This document shows, piece after piece, positions 33,430 through 43,444 of a DNA stretch of 64,000 bases. Source of the DNA: Siphonodentalium dalli (taxonomy: Eukaryota; Mollusca; Scaphopoda; Gadilida; Siphonodentaliidae); contig CP136068.1 in the NCBI GenBank assembly GCA_032622095.1, positions 188,161,309 through 188,225,308 on the forward strand, read 5' to 3'. Positions within the stretch are counted from its first letter, which is position 1, and each line of letters starts with the position of its first letter. Position numbers and translations under genes: made by a program. Below the pieces are notes generated by a model, which saw nothing but the letters and a program-made list of their open reading frames with translations, was not told where the DNA came from and did not search any database.

Positions 33430-34330
33430 GTTGTCAGGGGCAGAAAATGGGGAGGGCAGAATTTTTTTTGCCGCCGATTGCCTCGAAACTTACATATAAT
33501 CATCCCCATAATATGAAGAATCTAATGGTGTGGTTTAAATATGGCAAAAGTGGCGTCGTTCGAGTCAGGGATGCACGGAAGGAGAGAGGGGCACCAAAAT
33601 TGATCAAACTAATTTTAGCGCTGATTTCCACCAAATTGATATATATTCTTCTTCATGATACAAGGAATCTAATTGTGCAATTTAACAATGCCAAATGTTT
33701 GTCGTTTGGATGAGAGATTGGGGGGGGGGGGGCACTAAATTTGATAAGAATGTGTTTAGTCGCCGATTGCCACCACACTTATACAAAATCATCCCCATGG
33801 TACGAGGAGTCTAATGGTGTGGCTTAAATCTGTCAAATGTGGCCTCATTCGAGTCAGGGGAGGACTGAAAGGGAGAGGGGTACCACAATTTATACACAAT
33901 ATTTTAGCGCCAGTTTCCACCAAATTGATACACGTTCTTATCCATGATACGAGGACTCTAATCGTGTGATTTAAAGACGCCATATTGGTGCTGTTTGGGT
34001 GAGAGATGGGAGGGGAGGGGTGGGCACCAAATTTGATAAAAAATTGTTTAGTCGCCGATTAGCACCAAACTGATAAATAATCATCTCCATGATATCATAA
34101 GTGTGGTTGAATAATGTCACAAGTGGGGTCATTTGAGTAAGTGGTGTATAGAGGTGAGAGGGACACAAAAAATTATAACAATATGTTTAGCGCCGATTTC
34201 CACCAGATTTATATATATTCTTCTCCGTGATACGAGGAATCTTATCGTGTGGTTTAGATACATCAACTTGGTGCCCTCTGAGTGAGAGATATGGGGACCT
34301 TGAATTTGATACGCCTGACAATTTGTATCA
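33430..34330. repeat. About 145-bp tandem repeat organised as about 290-bp dimers
   Basis: GCCGATT recurs at 33473, 33762 and 34054 (steps of 289 and 292). Each period also holds a related half unit starting GCGC(T/C)(G/A)(A/G)TTTCCACCA near 33618, 33908 and 34190. Both half types share CATGATACGAGGA(A/G)TCTAAT and GTGTGGTTTAAA. Some halves contain long G runs (33719-33732). Units are clearly diverged. Confidence 0.82.
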
Positions 34331-34653
34331 AGATGGCCAATATTTTGACCAAAACCACGTATGACAATGACGCTGAATGCAATCGCTGCAACCAAACATA
34401 TTCAAATTTCTTGTTTCATAGATATCTCGAGTGTACATCCGAGTTTGCACAGATGGTACGGAACACATTTTGGTATTCACTGATTGACATATTTGGAATT
34501 GAAACTTTTACCTTTCTTGACAGCATGAATAGCGATACATTCCTTGCGTTTTGCCTAGGAGGGTGTATCCCAATGCAAATTGAACTGATTTGTGATGAAT
34601 ATCGTCTTTTCAAGCGATGTGTGAGGTTTATTTTCATCCTGTGTTCTGACTAA
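34282..34653 (+). pseudogene. Probable degraded 3' end of a non-LTR retrotransposon
   Basis: The open frame of 123 codons carries a Cys-Cys-His-Cys arrangement (CNRC, then FLFHRYLEC) followed by an FW and a Gly/Ile-rich segment. This is how the C-terminal zinc-binding region after a LINE reverse transcriptase usually looks. No reverse transcriptase motif lies upstream, so the copy is 5'-truncated, as LINE insertions often are. It is followed by AATAAA (34825-34830) and a CT run. The family call is an inference from the motif alone. Confidence 0.42.
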
Positions 34654-36271
34654 GTTTTATGATATCGGATACTTCACTATATATTTGTCTTAAACATCTT
34701 GTCTTGCAGTATATCATTCCCACAATGAATTTCTCAAGTTAAATTATATTGCATGTGTATATATGTCTTCATGTAACTTTTGTATATATATATATTGTAC
34801 CATAATGGTCTCCATATTTGGAGGAATAAACATATCTCTCTCTCTCTCTCTCATCGACTGACATACACAACTCAAAATCTCGCTCTGTGTCTGGCACAGG
34901 TAGCTGATATACTTGCGCAGCAACATTTCTTTTAAACTGATAATATTTAGCCAATATATAGCACCATGAACAGAGGAGCACCTGGAAATTTCTTTAAAAC
35001 ATCTGTATCTTCATGGATATATGATAGCCAAGACTAGTGTCCCCAAGATCTTAGTCCAACCCATTAGATTGATTGATACAATCATCTCTATATGTAAAAC
35101 CCAATTGTCGTCTTTTATTTTTGCGAACTAATGTGTTTATGATGTCCATGTATCATATTATAACGTCTGAAGTATACGCAGTTGTAAATAAATAAATACT
35201 TCATTATTGGTGGAACGGATTAATCGCGATAAACAAAATGACAATCGACAAGGTGAGCCACTACTTATATTCCATGACTGTAAGAATCGTGATTTGTGAT
35301 GCTATTTGAATATACAATTTATGAGAATACGTGTAACACTTTGAGCAAGAGTGTTCACTATTCCCAACAAATAGCCGTTGTTATGACTCGTACAATGGAA
35401 TTATCGTTATTTACCACGTTCTTTTGGGACCACAGATTGAAACGGGAATGGAAAAATAAATCGAATTATCACCTGGACAGCTCAATAATTAGTGTCACCT
35501 GTCAAATAACACCGACAGTTTTATTTTCAATCAGAAAGAACCGTAATAAATCATTCCTGAACCATCACAAACCGGCAACATAATGACTTCTGATGTAACA
35601 GTTCCCATGGTTCGGGACACAGGTCCCCAGAAAAAAAAAATTACCCCATCCCATCATATGATTAAGTATTATTGTGGTGGGGTCATATGATACGTGTGTG
35701 ACGACATTGTGTGTATACAAAAATATCGCCTATATAATACAACTTAAAAGAAACACAGTAAAGGGGAACAAAATAATTTCCCCAGATTCGCTCGGAAAAC
35801 ACAAATTTAGTCGATTTATCAGGGAAATGATATCGAAGTCGACACGGATGGATAGTTGAAAGATTCATCTTTCAAATAATACCACCATGCAACGCGCCTC
35901 AATTCTAATTCTATCCAAAACGTTTCATTTATTTGTGAACACCGAGTATGGTCTTCGTTCAGATTTGAATCGATAGAATGACCTCTGACGTCACGACATA
36001 GATATAACATGGTGATATCCACAGTTTCGAATGATCAGTAGGGGTAAATTTCTTAGTACAAAGCATCAGTGTTTTATGCAAATGACACCATGTGTGTAAC
36101 CTGTGTTACAGGTTAGTTATGACTTTGTGAATTTTTTGAGGATGCCTTTGAGTTTCAGTAAATATCGAAACAAAACTGAAAGACATGTCCTTGAAAGGTA
36201 GTGGGGGACATGGGATGGAATGTTTTTTTCGCGCAGACGTGAAATGAACTTTGACCTTTTCGATTTTGAAG
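34654..36271. other. No gene recognised; left flank of the tRNA array
   Basis: AT-rich sequence with a (CT)n run (34836-34852) and no supported coding exon. Towards the array, TTTGACC and ATTTTGAAG words precede the point at 36272 where array homology begins. Confidence 0.6.
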
Positions 36272-36344
36272 TGCCAAAATGACCTTTGATCTGCTGAATA
36301 TGAAAACTCAACAAAACGGGGCTCCGAACTTTGGACGAATTACA
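36272..36344. repeat. Left-edge remnant of an internally deleted array unit
   Basis: TGCCAAAATGACCTTTGATC through GGACGAATTAC matches the Val-Trp spacer (unit 1 copy from 36576). It then jumps to ATGTGGCATTGG, which in normal units lies about 1.2 kb further on, just before the next tRNA-Val. Trp, Asp, Arg and Lys of this outermost unit are therefore deleted. Confidence 0.87.
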
Positions 36345-36404
36345 TGTGGCATTGGCAACAATCAATACAGTCACTTCAACAAAAGTAAGACAAAAATGAT
36401 TATC

Positions 36405-36477
36405 AGGTCCGGGCGAGGATCGAACTCGCGACCTTCTGCGTGTAAAGCAGACGTGATAACCACTACACCACCGGACC
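36405..36477 (-). tRNA. tRNA-Val (UAC), array unit 1
   Basis: A cytosolic-type elongator tRNA decoding GUA. On the minus strand the acceptor GGTCCGG pairs with CCGGACC, the D stem is GTGT/ATCAC-type with loop AGTGGTT, the anticodon stem TCTGC/GCAGA closes loop TTTACAC (anticodon TAC), and the T arm is GCGAG-TTCGATC-CTCGC. The A box TGGTGTAGTGG and B box GTTCGATCC are present. A T5 stop lies 9 nt downstream (36392-36396). No intron. The discriminator base reads T rather than the usual A of tRNA-Val. Confidence 0.97.
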
Positions 36478-36903
36478 TGTCCATAGCTAACAGATATAAT
36501 AATTATCTGAGATTTCTTTGCATCCAAACTGAAGGACGTAAATTACTATGGACCACAGGTTGACTCTGTTTATATGCCAAAATGACCTTTGATCTGCTGA
36601 ATATGAAAACTCAACAAAAACGGGGCTCCGAACTTTGGACGAATTACCTGGAATTGCGTGTATTTTTGTGGATTCATGCTGTAAACCCTGTTATATTGGC
36701 CGGATCAGATATATACATGTATGTATATTTAACAACTGAGTCGGCAGTTCCTGCATTATCTCTGATTTAAATCACAGCCCAGAAAATTACTCTTTATCAA
36801 CATACACAATATATGGACAATACAATCTCGTTAGATTAATTGATGCATTTAGCATTGGAGCTGACGGGATTCAAATTTAGATTGAAGTCACTAACTATCG
36901 TCC

Positions 36904-36975
36904 GACTCCGTGGCGCAACGGTAGCGCGTCTGACTCCAGATCAGAAGGTTGCGTGTTCAAATCACGTCGGGGTCA
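36904..36975 (+). tRNA. tRNA-Trp (CCA), array unit 1
   Basis: Cytosolic tRNA-Trp decoding UGG. Acceptor GACTCCG pairs with CGGGGTC (including one G-U), followed by A73. The anticodon loop ACTCCAGA-type region gives CCA, and the T arm loop is TTCAAAT. The A box TGGCGCAACGG is typical; the B box TGTTCAAATCA is the form usual in tRNA-Trp. T4 follows at 36979-36982 and T5 at 36992-36996. No intron. It is transcribed away from the neighbouring tRNA-Val. Confidence 0.98.
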
Positions 36976-37121
36976 ATATTTTGAGGACCTATTTTTCAGT
37001 TTTGTTTCTGTGTTTTATTTTGGAATTATGCATCCATTGTACTAATGTACCAATACTCTATAATAAAACATGGGTGTCCATTCTATAACCATACGGGTAT
37101 TGTTTAACGGTTTATCCGTAC

Positions 37122-37193
37122 TCCTCGGTAGTATAGTGGTAAGTATCCCCGCCTGTCACGCGGGAGACCGGGGTTCAATTCCCCGCCGGGGAG
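37122..37193 (+). tRNA. tRNA-Asp (GUC), array unit 1
   Basis: Cytosolic tRNA-Asp decoding GAC and GAU. Acceptor TCCTCGG pairs with CCGGGGA, with G73. The anticodon loop CTGTCAC gives GTC, and the T arm CGGGG-TTCAATT-CCCCG is perfect. The A box TAGTATAGTGG and B box GGTTCAATTCC are canonical. A T4 stop lies at 37201-37204. No intron. Confidence 0.98.
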
Positions 37194-37379
37194 ACTATAC
37201 TTTTATTTGTCTTTGGTGCTTGAAAATAGTTTTGTGCACACGCTATGAAGATCCATTAGAAGATCCATTACATCACATTTAATATGCTGATCAATATTTT
37301 AATGACGGGGATATGTAGACATTCCTGTTTGTTCCTTGATTGATTGAATACAATGCAATGAGTCAAAACATTTTGCACA

Positions 37380-37452
37380 GTCCCAGTAGCTCAGTGGATA
37401 GAGCGCTGGACTTCTAATCCAGAGGCCGTGGGTTCGATCCCCACCTGGGATG
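37380..37452 (+). tRNA. tRNA-Arg (UCU), array unit 1
   Basis: Cytosolic tRNA-Arg decoding AGA. Acceptor GTCCCAG pairs with CTGGGAT (G1-U72 wobble), with G73. The anticodon stem CTGGA/TCCAG closes loop CTTCTAA (anticodon TCT), and the T arm is GTGGG-TTCGATC-CCCAC. The A box TAGCTCAGTGG and B box GGTTCGATCCC are present. A T6 stop lies at 37458-37463. No intron, unlike tRNA-Arg-UCU of some vertebrates. Confidence 0.98.
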
Positions 37453-37616
37453 ACGTATTTTTTGCACTTTTTGTGCCAACGAAATGGTCTGAAATGATAA
37501 TACGATGAAAATAATACGATGCACCAGATTGTCTTCACAAACAAATATGTGGTTTGCTGCCGACAATAAAAAGACGCGAAATATGCAACAAAAAGCCTAA
37601 AATTGAAAAGTAAGAT

Positions 37617-37689
37617 CGCCCAACGTGGGGCTCGAACCCACGACCCCGAGATTAAGAGTCTCGTGCTCTACCGACTGAGCTAGCCAGGC
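37617..37689 (-). tRNA. tRNA-Lys (CUU), array unit 1
   Basis: Cytosolic tRNA-Lys decoding AAG. On the minus strand acceptor GCCTGGC pairs with GTTGGGC (two G-U pairs), with G73. The D loop AGTCGGTA keeps G18-G19, the anticodon stem CGAGA/TCTCG closes loop CTCTTAA (anticodon CTT), and the T arm is GTGGG-TTCGAGC-CCCAC. The A box TAGCTCAGTCGG and B box GGTTCGAGCCC are present. A T4 stop lies at 37606-37609. It converges on tRNA-Arg. Confidence 0.98.
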
Positions 37690-37921
37690 AGCCACGTCAT
37701 CACATAATTATGTACACAGTCATCGGGAAACGAGGATGGGAAAAAACCCAACTAATTTTACATTTAAACTATAGGCCTACTCGCAGTTTCTCTCTGCATG
37801 CTGGTTACTTTAAGTGAGACGACGGGTGTGAAGGATGAGACCAATACACCGCAAGATAACATGTGGCATTGGCAACAATCAATACAGTCACTTCAACAAA
37901 AGTAAGACAAAAATGATTATC

Positions 37922-37994
37922 AGGTCCGGGCGAGGATCGAACTCGCGACCTTCTGCGTGTAAAGCAGACGTGATAACCACTACACCACCGGACC
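37922..37994 (-). tRNA. tRNA-Val (UAC), array unit 2
   Basis: Same bases as the unit 1 gene at 36405. Confidence 0.97.
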
Positions 37995-38420
37995 TGTCCA
38001 TAGCTAACAGATATAATAATTATCTGAGATTTCTTTGCATCCAAACTGAAGGACGTAAATTACTATGGACCACAGGTTGACTCTGTTTATATGCCAAAAT
38101 GACCTTTGATCTGCTGAATATGAAAACTCAACAAAAACGGGGCTCCGAACTTTGGACGAATTACCTGGAATTGCGTGTATTTTTGTGGATTCATGCTGTA
38201 AACCCTGTTATATTGGCCGGATCAGATATATACATGTATGTATATTTAACAACTGAGTCGGCAGTTCCTGCATTATCTCTGATTTAAATCACAGCCCAGA
38301 AAATTACTCTTTATCAACATACACAATATATGGACAATACAATCTCGTTAGATTAATTGATGCATTTAGCATTGGAGCTGACGGGATTCAAATTTAGATT
38401 GAAGTCACTAACTATCGTCC

Positions 38421-38492
38421 GACTCCGTGGCGCAACGGTAGCGCGTCTGACTCCAGATCAGAAGGTTGCGTGTTCAAATCACGTCGGGGTCA
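38421..38492 (+). tRNA. tRNA-Trp (CCA), array unit 2
   Basis: Same bases as the unit 1 gene at 36904. Confidence 0.97.
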
Positions 38493-38638
38493 ATATTTTG
38501 AGGACCTATTTTTCAGTTTTGTTTCTGTGTTTTATTTTGGAATTATGCATCCATTGTACTAATGTACCAATACTCTATAATAAAACATGGGTGTCCATTC
38601 TATAACCATACGGGTATTGTTTAACGGTTTATCCGTAC

Positions 38639-38710
38639 TCCTCGGTAGTATAGTGGTAAGTATCCCCGCCTGTCACGCGGGAGACCGGGGTTCAATTCCC
38701 CGCCGGGGAG
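38639..38710 (+). tRNA. tRNA-Asp (GUC), array unit 2
   Basis: Same bases as the unit 1 gene at 37122. Confidence 0.97.
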
Positions 38711-38896
38711 ACTATACTTTTATTTGTCTTTGGTGCTTGAAAATAGTTTTGTGCACACGCTATGAAGATCCATTAGAAGATCCATTACATCACATTTAAT
38801 ATGCTGATCAATATTTTAATGACGGGGATATGTAGACATTCCTGTTTGTTCCTTGATTGATTGAATACAATGCAATGAGTCAAAACATTTTGCACA

Positions 38897-38969
38897 GTCC
38901 CAGTAGCTCAGTGGATAGAGCGCTGGACTTCTAATCCAGAGGCCGTGGGTTCGATCCCCACCTGGGATG
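38897..38969 (+). tRNA. tRNA-Arg (UCU), array unit 2
   Basis: Same bases as the unit 1 gene at 37380. Confidence 0.97.
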
Positions 38970-39133
38970 ACGTATTTTTTGCACTTTTTGTGCCAACGAA
39001 ATGGTCTGAAATGATAATACGATGAAAATAATACGATGCACCAGATTGTCTTCACAAACAAATATGTGGTTTGCTGCCGACAATAAAAAGACGCGAAATA
39101 TGCAACAAAAAGCCTAAAATTGAAAAGTAAGAT

Positions 39134-39206
39134 CGCCCAACGTGGGGCTCGAACCCACGACCCCGAGATTAAGAGTCTCGTGCTCTACCGACTGAGCTAG
39201 CCAGGC
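39134..39206 (-). tRNA. tRNA-Lys (CUU), array unit 2
   Basis: Same bases as the unit 1 gene at 37617. Confidence 0.97.
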
Positions 39207-39438
39207 AGCCACGTCATCACATAATTATGTACACAGTCATCGGGAAACGAGGATGGGAAAAAACCCAACTAATTTTACATTTAAACTATAGGCCTACTCG
39301 CAGTTTCTCTCTGCATGCTGGTTACTTTAAGTGAGACGACGGGTGTGAAGGATGAGACCAATACACCGCAAGATAACATGTGGCATTGGCAACAATCAAT
39401 ACAGTCACTTCAACAAAAGTAAGACAAAAATGATTATC

Positions 39439-39511
39439 AGGTCCGGGCGAGGATCGAACTCGCGACCTTCTGCGTGTAAAGCAGACGTGATAACCACTAC
39501 ACCACCGGACC
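39439..39511 (-). tRNA. tRNA-Val (UAC), array unit 3
   Basis: Same bases as the unit 1 gene. Confidence 0.97.
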
Positions 39512-39936
39512 TGTCCATAGCTAACAGATATAATAATTATCTGAGATTTCTTTGCATCCAAACTGAAGGACGTAAATTACTATGGACCACAGGTTGACTC
39601 TGTTTATATGCCAAAATGACCTTTGATCTGCTGAATATGAAAACTCAACAAAACGGGGCTCCGAACTTTGGACGAATTACCTGGAATTGCGTGTATTTTT
39701 GTGGATTCATGCTGTAAACCCTGTTATATTGGCCGGATCAGATATATACATGTATGTATATTTAACAACTGAGTCGGCAGTTCCTGCATTATCTCTGATT
39801 TAAATCACAGCCCAGAAAATTACTCTTTATCAACATACACAATATATGGACAATACAATCTCGTTAGATTAATTGATGCATTTAGCATTGGAGCTGACGG
39901 GATTCAAATTTAGATTGAAGTCACTAACTATCGTCC

Positions 39937-40008
39937 GACTCCGTGGCGCAACGGTAGCGCGTCTGACTCCAGATCAGAAGGTTGCGTGTTCAAATCACGT
40001 CGGGGTCA
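39937..40008 (+). tRNA. tRNA-Trp (CCA), array unit 3
   Basis: Same bases as the unit 1 gene. Confidence 0.97.
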
Positions 40009-40154
40009 ATATTTTGAGGACCTATTTTTCAGTTTTGTTTCTGTGTTTTATTTTGGAATTATGCATCCATTGTACTAATGTACCAATACTCTATAATAAA
40101 ACATGGGTGTCCATTCTATAACCATACGGGTATTGTTTAACGGTTTATCCGTAC

Positions 40155-40226
40155 TCCTCGGTAGTATAGTGGTAAGTATCCCCGCCTGTCACGCGGGAGA
40201 CCGGGGTTCAATTCCCCGCCGGGGAG
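40155..40226 (+). tRNA. tRNA-Asp (GUC), array unit 3
   Basis: Same bases as the unit 1 gene. Confidence 0.97.
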
Positions 40227-40412
40227 ACTATACTTTTATTTGTCTTTGGTGCTTGAAAATAGTTTTGTGCACACGCTATGAAGATCCATTAGAAGATCCA
40301 TTACATCACATTTAATATGCTGATCAATATTTTAATGACGGGGATATGTAGACATTCCTGTTTGTTCCTTGATTGATTGAATACAATGCAATGAGTCAAA
40401 ACATTTTGCACA

Positions 40413-40485
40413 GTCCCAGTAGCTCAGTGGATAGAGCGCTGGACTTCTAATCCAGAGGCCGTGGGTTCGATCCCCACCTGGGATG
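40413..40485 (+). tRNA. tRNA-Arg (UCU), array unit 3
   Basis: Same bases as the unit 1 gene. Confidence 0.97.
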
Positions 40486-40649
40486 ACGTATTTTTTGCAC
40501 TTTTTGTGCCAACGAAATGGTCTGAAATGATAATACGATGAAAATAATACGATGCACCAGATTGTCTTCACAAACAAATATGTGGTTTGCTGCCGACAAT
40601 AAAAAGACGCGAAATATGCAACAAAAAGCCTAAAATTGAAAAGTAAGAT

Positions 40650-40722
40650 CGCCCAACGTGGGGCTCGAACCCACGACCCCGAGATTAAGAGTCTCGTGCT
40701 CTACCGACTGAGCTAGCCAGGC
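40650..40722 (-). tRNA. tRNA-Lys (CUU), array unit 3
   Basis: Same bases as the unit 1 gene. Confidence 0.97.
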
Positions 40723-40954
40723 AGCCACGTCATCACATAATTATGTACACAGTCATCGGGAAACGAGGATGGGAAAAAACCCAACTAATTTTACATTTAA
40801 ACTATAGGCCTACTCGCAGTTTCTCTCTGCATGCTGGTTACTTTAAGTGAGACGACGGGTGTGAAGGATGAGACCAATACACCGCAAGATAACATGTGGC
40901 ATTGGCAACAATCAATACAGTCACTTCAACAAAAGTAAGACAAAAATGATTATC

Positions 40955-41027
40955 AGGTCCGGGCGAGGATCGAACTCGCGACCTTCTGCGTGTAAAGCAG
41001 ACGTGATAACCACTACACCACCGGACC
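40955..41027 (-). tRNA. tRNA-Val (UAC), array unit 4
   Basis: Same bases as the unit 1 gene; it lies to the left of this unit's 141-bp duplication. Confidence 0.97.
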
Positions 41028-41251
41028 TGTCCATAGCTAACAGATATAATAATTATCTGAGATTTCTTTGCATCCAAACTGAAGGACGTAAATTACTATG
41101 GACCACAGGTTGACTCTGTTTATATGCCAAAATGACCTTTGATCTGCTGAATATGAAAACTCAACAAAACGGGGCTCCGAACTTTGGACGAATTACCTGG
41201 AATTGCGTGTATTTTTGTGGATTCATGCTGTAAACCCTGTTATATTGGCCG

Positions 41252-41533
41252 GATCAGATATATACATGTATGTATATTTAACAACTGAGTCGGCAGTTCC
41301 TGCATTATCTCTGATTTAAATCACAGCCCAGAAAATTACTCTTTATCAACATACACAATATATGGACAATACAATCTCGTTAGATTAATTGAGATCAGAT
41401 ATATACATGTATGTATATTTAACAACTGAGTCGGCAGTTCCTGCATTATCTCTGATTTAAATCACAGCCCAGAAAATTACTCTTTATCAACATACACAAT
41501 ATATGGACAATACAATCTCGTTAGATTAATTGA
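41252..41533. repeat. 141-bp tandem duplication in the Val-Trp spacer of unit 4
   Basis: The segment from GATCAGATATATACATG to GTTAGATTAATTGA occurs twice in a row (41252-41392 and 41393-41533) with no base difference seen. All other units have it once. Confidence 0.95.
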
Positions 41534-41593
41534 TGCATTTAGCATTGGAGCTGACGGGATTCAAATTTAGATTGAAGTCACTAACTATCGTCC

Positions 41594-41665
41594 GACTCCG
41601 TGGCGCAACGGTAGCGCGTCTGACTCCAGATCAGAAGGTTGCGTGTTCAAATCACGTCGGGGTCA
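41594..41665 (+). tRNA. tRNA-Trp (CCA), array unit 4
   Basis: Same bases as the unit 1 gene, displaced 141 bp by the duplication upstream of it. Confidence 0.97.
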
Positions 41666-41811
41666 ATATTTTGAGGACCTATTTTTCAGTTTTGTTTCTG
41701 TGTTTTATTTTGGAATTATGCATCCATTGTACTAATGTACCAATACTCTATAATAAAACATGGGTGTCCATTCTATAACCATACGGGTATTGTTTAACGG
41801 TTTATCCGTAC

Positions 41812-41883
41812 TCCTCGGTAGTATAGTGGTAAGTATCCCCGCCTGTCACGCGGGAGACCGGGGTTCAATTCCCCGCCGGGGAG
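41812..41883 (+). tRNA. tRNA-Asp (GUC), array unit 4
   Basis: Same bases as the unit 1 gene. Confidence 0.97.
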
Positions 41884-42069
41884 ACTATACTTTTATTTGT
41901 CTTTGGTGCTTGAAAATAGTTTTGTGCACACGCTATGAAGATCCATTAGAAGATCCATTACATCACATTTAATATGCTGATCAATATTTTAATGACGGGG
42001 ATATGTAGACATTCCTGTTTGTTCCTTGATTGATTGAATACAATGCAATGAGTCAAAACATTTTGCACA

Positions 42070-42142
42070 GTCCCAGTAGCTCAGTGGATAGAGCGCTGGA
42101 CTTCTAATCCAGAGGCCGTGGGTTCGATCCCCACCTGGGATG
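42070..42142 (+). tRNA. tRNA-Arg (UCU), array unit 4
   Basis: Same bases as the unit 1 gene. The deletion that removes half of tRNA-Lys starts about 60 bp downstream. Confidence 0.97.
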
Positions 42143-42202
42143 ACGTATTTTTTGCACTTTTTGTGCCAACGAAATGGTCTGAAATGATAATACGATGAAA
42201 AT

Positions 42203-42238
42203 AAGAGTCTCGTGCTCTACCGACTGAGCTAGCCAGGC
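42203..42238 (-). pseudogene. tRNA-Lys half gene, array unit 4 (5' 36 nt only)
   Basis: A 141-bp deletion joins GATGAAAATAA to GAGTCTCGTG at a shared TAA. The gene keeps nucleotides 1-36, ending exactly with anticodon CTT, and loses the rest of the anticodon arm, the T arm, B box, 3' acceptor strand and oligo-T stop. It cannot form a tRNA. Without the B box, Pol III transcription is unlikely. Confidence 0.95.
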
Positions 42239-42470
42239 AGCCACGTCATCACATAATTATGTACACAGTCATCGGGAAACGAGGATGGGAAAAAACCCAA
42301 CTAATTTTACATTTAAACTATAGGCCTACTCGCAGTTTCTCTCTGCATGCTGGTTACTTTAAGTGAGACGACGGGTGTGAAGGATGAGACCAATACACCG
42401 CAAGATAACATGTGGCATTGGCAACAATCAATACAGTCACTTCAACAAAAGTAAGACAAAAATGATTATC

Positions 42471-42543
42471 AGGTCCGGGCGAGGATCGAACTCGCGACCT
42501 TCTGCGTGTAAAGCAGACGTGATAACCACTACACCACCGGACC
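42471..42543 (-). tRNA. tRNA-Val (UAC), array unit 5
   Basis: Same bases as the unit 1 gene. Confidence 0.97.
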
Positions 42544-42968
42544 TGTCCATAGCTAACAGATATAATAATTATCTGAGATTTCTTTGCATCCAAACTGAAG
42601 GACGTAAATTACTATGGACCACAGGTTGACTCTGTTTATATGCCAAAATGACCTTTGATCTGCTGAATATGAAAACTCAACAAAACGGGGCTCCGAACTT
42701 TGGACGAATTACCTGGAATTGCGTGTATTTTTGTGGATTCATGCTGTAAACCCTGTTATATTGGCCGGATCAGATATATACATGTATGTATATTTAACAA
42801 CTGAGTCGGCAGTTCCTGCATTATCTCTGATTTAAATCACAGCCCAGAAAATTACTCTTTATCAACATACACAATATATGGACAATACAATCTCGTTAGA
42901 TTAATTGATGCATTTAGCATTGGAGCTGACGGGATTCAAATTTAGATTGAAGTCACTAACTATCGTCC

Positions 42969-43040
42969 GACTCCGTGGCGCAACGGTAGCGCGTCTGACT
43001 CCAGATCAGAAAGTTGCGTGTTCAAATCACGTCGGGGTCA
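42969..43040 (+). tRNA. tRNA-Trp (CCA), array unit 5, variable-loop variant
   Basis: It differs from the other units at 43012 (G to A), turning the variable loop AGGTT into AAGTT. Stems and anticodon are unchanged, so it is probably functional. Confidence 0.95.
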
Positions 43041-43186
43041 ATATTTTGAGGACCTATTTTTCAGTTTTGTTTCTGTGTTTTATTTTGGAATTATGCATCC
43101 ATTGTACTAATGTACCAATACTCTATAATAAAACATGGGTGTCCATTCTATAACCATACGGGTATTGTTTAACGGTTTATCCGTAC

Positions 43187-43258
43187 TCCTCGGTAGTATA
43201 GTGGTAAGTATCCCCGCCTGTCACGCGGGAGACCGGGGTTCAATTCCCCGCCGGGGAG
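43187..43258 (+). tRNA. tRNA-Asp (GUC), array unit 5
   Basis: Same bases as the unit 1 gene. Confidence 0.97.
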
Positions 43259-43444
43259 ACTATACTTTTATTTGTCTTTGGTGCTTGAAAATAGTTTTGT
43301 GCACACGCTATGAAGATCCATTAGAAGATCCATTACATCACATTTAATATGCTGATCAATATTTTAATGACGGGGATATGTAGACATTCCTGTTTGTTCC
43401 TTGATTGATTGAATACAATGCAATGAGTCAAAACATTTTGCACA

